Source of the DNA: an uncultured Lachnospiraceae bacterium
Lineage (GTDB): Bacteria > Bacillota > Clostridia > Lachnospirales > Lachnospiraceae
Assembly: GCA_910588885.1 (NCBI GenBank)
Contig: CAJUSQ010000107.1
Coordinates: forward strand, 1-9,456
DNA: 9,456 nucleotides
Direction of reading: 5' to 3'
The notes under the pieces were generated by a model, which was given only the letters and a program-made list of their open reading frames with translations, made no database searches and was not told the DNA's origin. Shown here piece by piece: positions 6,667 through 9,456 of the stretch; position 1 is the first letter of the stretch; each line of letters begins with the position of its first letter. The translations under genes were made by a program, and so were the position numbers.

Positions 6667-6778
6667 CTCTTTTTTTCATTAATGATATACAGCCATCGAA
6701 AAAATTGGTATCATGTCTATAAACAAATACCGTAAGCAATGGCCTGACAAACTGCCAGGCGGAAAGGAGTTTTTAACC

Positions 6779-8803
6779 ATGTCTGAAACAAACAAATATT
6801 TCCCGCATCTGTTCAGCCCCCTTCAGGTAGGGACGAAAACCATCAAAAACAGGATTGAAGCGGCGCCGGCATTATTTGCCTTTGAACACTACATAGAAGC
6901 CGATGCGTTCGGCTATTATCCGCCGATGCCCGAACGGGCGTTCCGTATGCTGGAAGCAAAGGCTGCCGGGGGCGCCGGAAGCGTCATACTGGGAGAATTA
7001 AGCCCCAACCACACCTACTGCAAACGCTTTCCTTTCGAACCGGACATTGACTTTTCTTCCAGAGACGATGAAATCTTTCAAATTACAAAGAAAACCGCCG
7101 ATATGATCAAAAGCTACGGCGCGCTGCCAATCGGAGAGCTGCTCTCCACCGGAGAAATTAAAACTTACATCGGCGACGGCATCAACCCCAAAGGCCCCTC
7201 CGAAAAAGACCTGGAGGACGGCATTACCCATGTGGACGCCTTTACCAAAGAGGAGATTCAGGAACATATCCAGGAACATATTGAAGCCTGTAAATGGTTT
7301 CGGGACGCCGGCTGGGAAGGCATTATGATCCATTGCGGACATGGATGGCTTCCGGCACAGTTTTTATCCACCATGTTCAACAAACGGAAGGATGAATACG
7401 GCGGTTCTTTTGAAAACCGGGCAAGATTTACCGTGGAACTCTTATCCGCCCTGCGGGAGGCAATGGGTCCGGATTTCATGATCGAGATACGGGTCAGCGG
7501 TTCCGAACACCTGGACGGCGGCCTGGAGCTGGAGGATACCATAAAATATTGTAAAATGTGCGAGCCTTATATTGATCTGATCCATGTATCCTGCGGGCAT
7601 TATCTCAGCTCCTCCAGAAGCTGGGAATTTACCACGGCATACGCCCCCCACGGAGCAAATATTGAAAATGCCTCCATTATCAAGCAGAACGTATCCGTTC
7701 CCGTAACGGTAGTCGGCGGTATCAACTCCCCGGAACAGGCGGAAGAAGCCATTGCTTCCGGCAAGGTGGATATGGTTTCCTTCGGAAGACAGTTTTTTGC
7801 AGACCCCGCCTTCCCCAACAAAGCCGCGGAAGGACGCGCCGATGAAATCCGCCGCTGTTTAAGGTGCGGCCGCTGCTACCCCGGCCCCTCCGGAGAACAC
7901 GAAACCGAGAAATGGACCGTGAAATTCCCGCCGCTGGATTCCTGTACCATCAATCCGGATTCCGTATGGCCCGCCTCCCATCATAAGGTAATGCCGGAAT
8001 GCATGCCCGCTCCCAAGGCGAGCCGGAAGGTATTGATTATCGGCGGAGGCTGCGGCGGTATGCAGGCGGCAATCACTGCGGCAGACAGAGGCCATCAGGT
8101 AACCCTTTGTGAAAAAGCCTCCGTACTGGGCGGACTGCTCAATTTCACGGACCACACGAACCACAAGGTAGATATCCGCAATTTCAAAGACCTGTTAATC
8201 CGGGAAGTGGAAAAACGGCCGATTGACCTTCGTCTGAACTGTGAAGCAACCCCTGAACTGATTGCAGAACTCAATCCGGAAGCCGTGATTCTGGCAGTGG
8301 GATCCGAGGATTTGATCCTTCCGATTGAAGGCATCGAAAACGCAGTTACGGCTATGGATGCTTACGCCAATGATTTCCGGGGATTGGGCAGCAGCGTAAT
8401 CGTACTGGGCGGAGGCCTGGTGGGCTGCGAAGCCGCTGCGGATTATATAGAGCATGGCATTGATACCACGATTGTGGAAATGCAGGAATGCTTAATGCCG
8501 GAAGTTACCGGTTTATATCGAACTGCTGTTCATGATTTCATTGACCAAAACGGCGGTAAATACCAGGTAAACGCCAAGGTTACAAAAGTCGGTAAGGATT
8601 TTGTCGTTGCCAGCCAAAACGGACAAGAAATCACCTTAAAGGCCGATTCGGTAGTAAATGCCATGGGACGCCGCGCCCATAACACCGACAGCCTGAAAGC
8701 TGCCGTTCAGGTCCCCATGTGGGAAATCGGGGACTGTGTCAAAGCACGGCAGATCGGGGATGCCGTACGGGAAGGCTGGACTGCGGCCATGGAAATTATA
8801 TAA
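6779..8803 (+). CDS. FMN/FAD/4Fe-4S NADH:flavin oxidoreductase, 2,4-dienoyl-CoA reductase / enoate reductase family
   Basis: Likely reduces an activated carbon-carbon double bond of an unknown enoate or enoyl-CoA. I start at ATG 6779 (674 residues), which has AAAGGAG 9 nt upstream and gives the usual family start YFPHLFSPLQVGTKTIKNRI; an in-frame ATG at 6713 lacks such a site. Residues 1-350 are an old-yellow-enzyme TIM barrel, with IHCGHGWLPAQFLS (184-197) and KDEYGGSFENRARF (204-217) as signatures. Cys360, Cys363, Cys366 and Cys389 probably hold a 4Fe-4S cluster, although the spacing differs from E. coli FadH. Residues 417-674 form a two-dinucleotide-fold FAD/NAD(H) domain: LIIGGGCGGMQAA (419-431), VLGGGLVGCEAA (542-553) and an IGDC (650-653) near the end. 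There is no signal peptide, so it is cytosolic. Relatives include FadH, BaiCD/BaiH bile-acid enzymes and cinnamate/enoate reductases; the substrate cannot be told from sequence. It is a single-gene transcript ending at 8814-8847 and is probably controlled by the divergent TetR. Confidence 0.9.
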   Translation: MSETNKYFPHLFSPLQVGTKTIKNRIEAAPALFAFEHYIEADAFGYYPPMPERAFRMLEAKAAGGAGSVILGELSPNHTYCKRFPFEPDIDFSSRDDEIFQITKKTADMIKSYGALPIGELLSTGEIKTYIGDGINPKGPSEKDLEDGITHVDAFTKEEIQEHIQEHIEACKWFRDAGWEGIMIHCGHGWLPAQFLSTMFNKRKDEYGGSFENRARFTVELLSALREAMGPDFMIEIRVSGSEHLDGGLELEDTIKYCKMCEPYIDLIHVSCGHYLSSSRSWEFTTAYAPHGANIENASIIKQNVSVPVTVVGGINSPEQAEEAIASGKVDMVSFGRQFFADPAFPNKAAEGRADEIRRCLRCGRCYPGPSGEHETEKWTVKFPPLDSCTINPDSVWPASHHKVMPECMPAPKASRKVLIIGGGCGGMQAAITAADRGHQVTLCEKASVLGGLLNFTDHTNHKVDIRNFKDLLIREVEKRPIDLRLNCEATPELIAELNPEAVILAVGSEDLILPIEGIENAVTAMDAYANDFRGLGSSVIVLGGGLVGCEAAADYIEHGIDTTIVEMQECLMPEVTGLYRTAVHDFIDQNGGKYQVNAKVTKVGKDFVVASQNGQEITLKADSVVNAMGRRAHNTDSLKAAVQVPMWEIGDCVKARQIGDAVREGWTAAMEII

Positions 8804-8813
8804 GAATCAGCAT

Positions 8814-8847
8814 AAGGGCAGCGCCGGATTTCCGGTTCTGCCCTTTT
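8814..8847 (+). terminator. Rho-independent terminator after the flavin oxidoreductase gene
   Basis: AAGGGCAG (8814-8821) pairs perfectly with CTGCCCTT (8838-8845); inside it CCGG (8824-8827) pairs with CCGG (8832-8835) around a 4-nt loop, with a 2x2 internal mismatch between the helices. The run of T at 8844-8847 follows directly. It starts 10 nt after the stop codon and ends the single-gene transcript. Confidence 0.88.
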
Positions 8848-8881
8848 ACTAATAAAACACGAACAATCCAGGCGCAGATCG

Positions 8882-9001
8882 TTGATTGCGCACGAATGTA
8901 GCTTTAACAATCAGATGGAATTTATTGCACGTCAGATGCATCTTTCCAGGCCAACAATCAGTGCAATAGAATCAGGGCAGAGGAAAGTCACGGCAGAGGA
9001 A
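8882..9001 (+). pseudogene. Remnant of a Xre-family helix-turn-helix regulator
   Basis: A forward frame opening at a TTG encodes a short stretch whose residues 14-40, beginning FIARQMHLSRPTISAIESG and ending TAEE, match the second half of a Xre/Cro helix-turn-helix. The usual first helix and any downstream domain are missing: upstream codons do not give a start with a ribosome site, and after TAEE the frame (to 9079) reads unrelated sequence. It looks truncated at both ends and joined at about 9001 to an antitoxin fragment in another frame. I infer a relic of a mobile or defence locus, not a working regulator. Confidence 0.5.
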
Positions 9002-9258
9002 AGACCTATGAGTGGAATTCCACAAAGCCGGAATTTAAGCACAGAACCAATAAAGAGATCACGGGCCTTTCTTATATGACGGTTCTGGTGATTCAGGCAT
9101 TAAAAACTTTGGGGAAATCAAATGTCACTTCCAAAACGATTCAGACGCTTAGCTCTCGGTTAAATGAGGACGACAAAGCCGCTATGTTAAGAGAGGCAGC
9201 AGAATCTACGGATTGGGTTTACAATGCGATACGGCAGATTGCCGGGGAGGTACAATAA
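9001..9258 (+). pseudogene. 3' fragment of a DUF6088 / AbiEi-like antitoxin gene
   Basis: An open forward frame ends at TAA 9256-9258. Its last 60 residues (from ATG 9076) read IQALKTLGKSNVT, a middle SSRLNEDDK, and an end TDWVYNAIRQIAGEV. This resembles the C-terminal end of DUF6088/AbiEi-type antitoxins, which pair with AbiEii nucleotidyltransferase toxins. The same frame is readable upstream to about 9001 (EFKHRTNKEITGLS) without its own good start, and the expected N-terminal winged-helix domain (about 130 residues) is absent. It overlaps out of frame with the end of the Xre-like remnant. The next gene begins 1 nt later, the normal antitoxin-toxin arrangement. Family assignment is from memory of the pattern and is moderate. 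Confidence 0.5.
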
Positions 9259-9259
9259 G

Positions 9260-9439
9260 ATGAAACATCTTGCAAAAATTTCAGAAAATGATAAGCGGAG
9301 GCTGTTCCGTAACACGGCAGATAAGATGGGGCTCACCGATGCCATTGTAGAAAAAGATTTTTGGGTATGCTTCGCGTTGGAACGAGCCCTGGTAGAAACG
9401 CTCCAACACGAAGCAGGACGCTTTCAACAAAGAGGCTAA
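9260..9439 (+). pseudogene. Truncated AbiEii/AbiGii-like nucleotidyltransferase toxin, N-terminal part
   Basis: ATG 9260 follows the antitoxin stop by 1 nt and has GGGGAGG about 9 nt upstream, so the translation signal is intact. The product would have 59 residues. Residues 7-41 include the conserved IVEKDFWVCFALE segment found near the start of AbiEii toxins. After that, family members continue towards a FKGGTSLSK nucleotidyltransferase motif; here the frame gives RALVETLQHEAGRFQQRG and a TAA, and neither other frame restores the motif before the window ends. I read this as a truncation or a junction with other DNA near 9385. Without the catalytic motif it should not be active. Confidence 0.55.
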
Positions 9440-9456
9440 TGCACGGGCGGAGGTCT

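Noticed and set aside
6713..6778. Upstream ATG extending the ene-reductase by 22 residues
   Set aside because: It has no ribosome site, the extension has no family likeness, and the ATG at 6779 has AAAGGAG at the right distance and begins at the conserved family start.
7252..7288. Short tandem repeat (QEHIQEHIE) in the ene-reductase
   Set aside because: It is a two-copy helix-forming segment within a normal family helix, not a meaningful DNA repeat.

Overview
The window looks like chromosomal DNA from an anaerobic Firmicute of the class Clostridia, most likely of Lachnospiraceae type. That is inference from the gene content: a FabK-type FMN enoyl-ACP reductase instead of FabI, a single compact fab operon, and a large Fe-S/flavin ene-reductase typical of strict anaerobes. 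No rRNA, tRNA, CRISPR array or intact insertion sequence was seen.

Positions 1-5806 (minus strand) hold a tightly packed type II fatty acid synthesis operon, transcribed acpP - fabK - fabD - fabG - fabF - fabZ - accDA. The acyl carrier protein carries the chain, FabD loads malonyl groups, FabF condenses, FabG reduces, FabZ dehydrates and FabK performs the last reduction. The carboxyltransferase of acetyl-CoA carboxylase lies at the downstream end and supplies malonyl-CoA. Genes overlap by 4 or 7 nt or are separated by 13-15 nt, except for a 69-nt fabG-fabF gap that contains a strong hairpin. The last gene is an in-frame fusion of AccD (beta) to AccA (alpha) and runs off the left edge. accB, accC and fabH, usual members of such clusters, are absent from the part seen.

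Positions 5807-5975 are the fab control region. They hold a TTGACA-type promoter and, just downstream, a perfect 25-bp inverted repeat (11-bp arms) whose core resembles the FabT-type operator. No fabT gene is present in the window.

Positions 5976-8847 hold a divergent pair: a TetR-family regulator (minus) and a 674-residue old-yellow-enzyme/2,4-dienoyl-CoA-reductase-like flavoprotein (plus). The shared intergenic region carries a near-perfect 16-bp palindrome with extra half-sites. The flavoenzyme gene ends at a clear rho-independent terminator.

Positions 8848-9456 look like a decayed accessory segment: a fragment of a Xre-type helix-turn-helix gene, the C-terminal end of a DUF6088/AbiEi-like antitoxin, and the first part of an AbiEii-like nucleotidyltransferase toxin that loses homology after about 40 residues. 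The fab region itself is ordinary core metabolism. The most interesting points are the fab operator without its regulator, the AccDA fusion with missing accB/accC, and the unusual cysteine spacing in the flavoenzyme.
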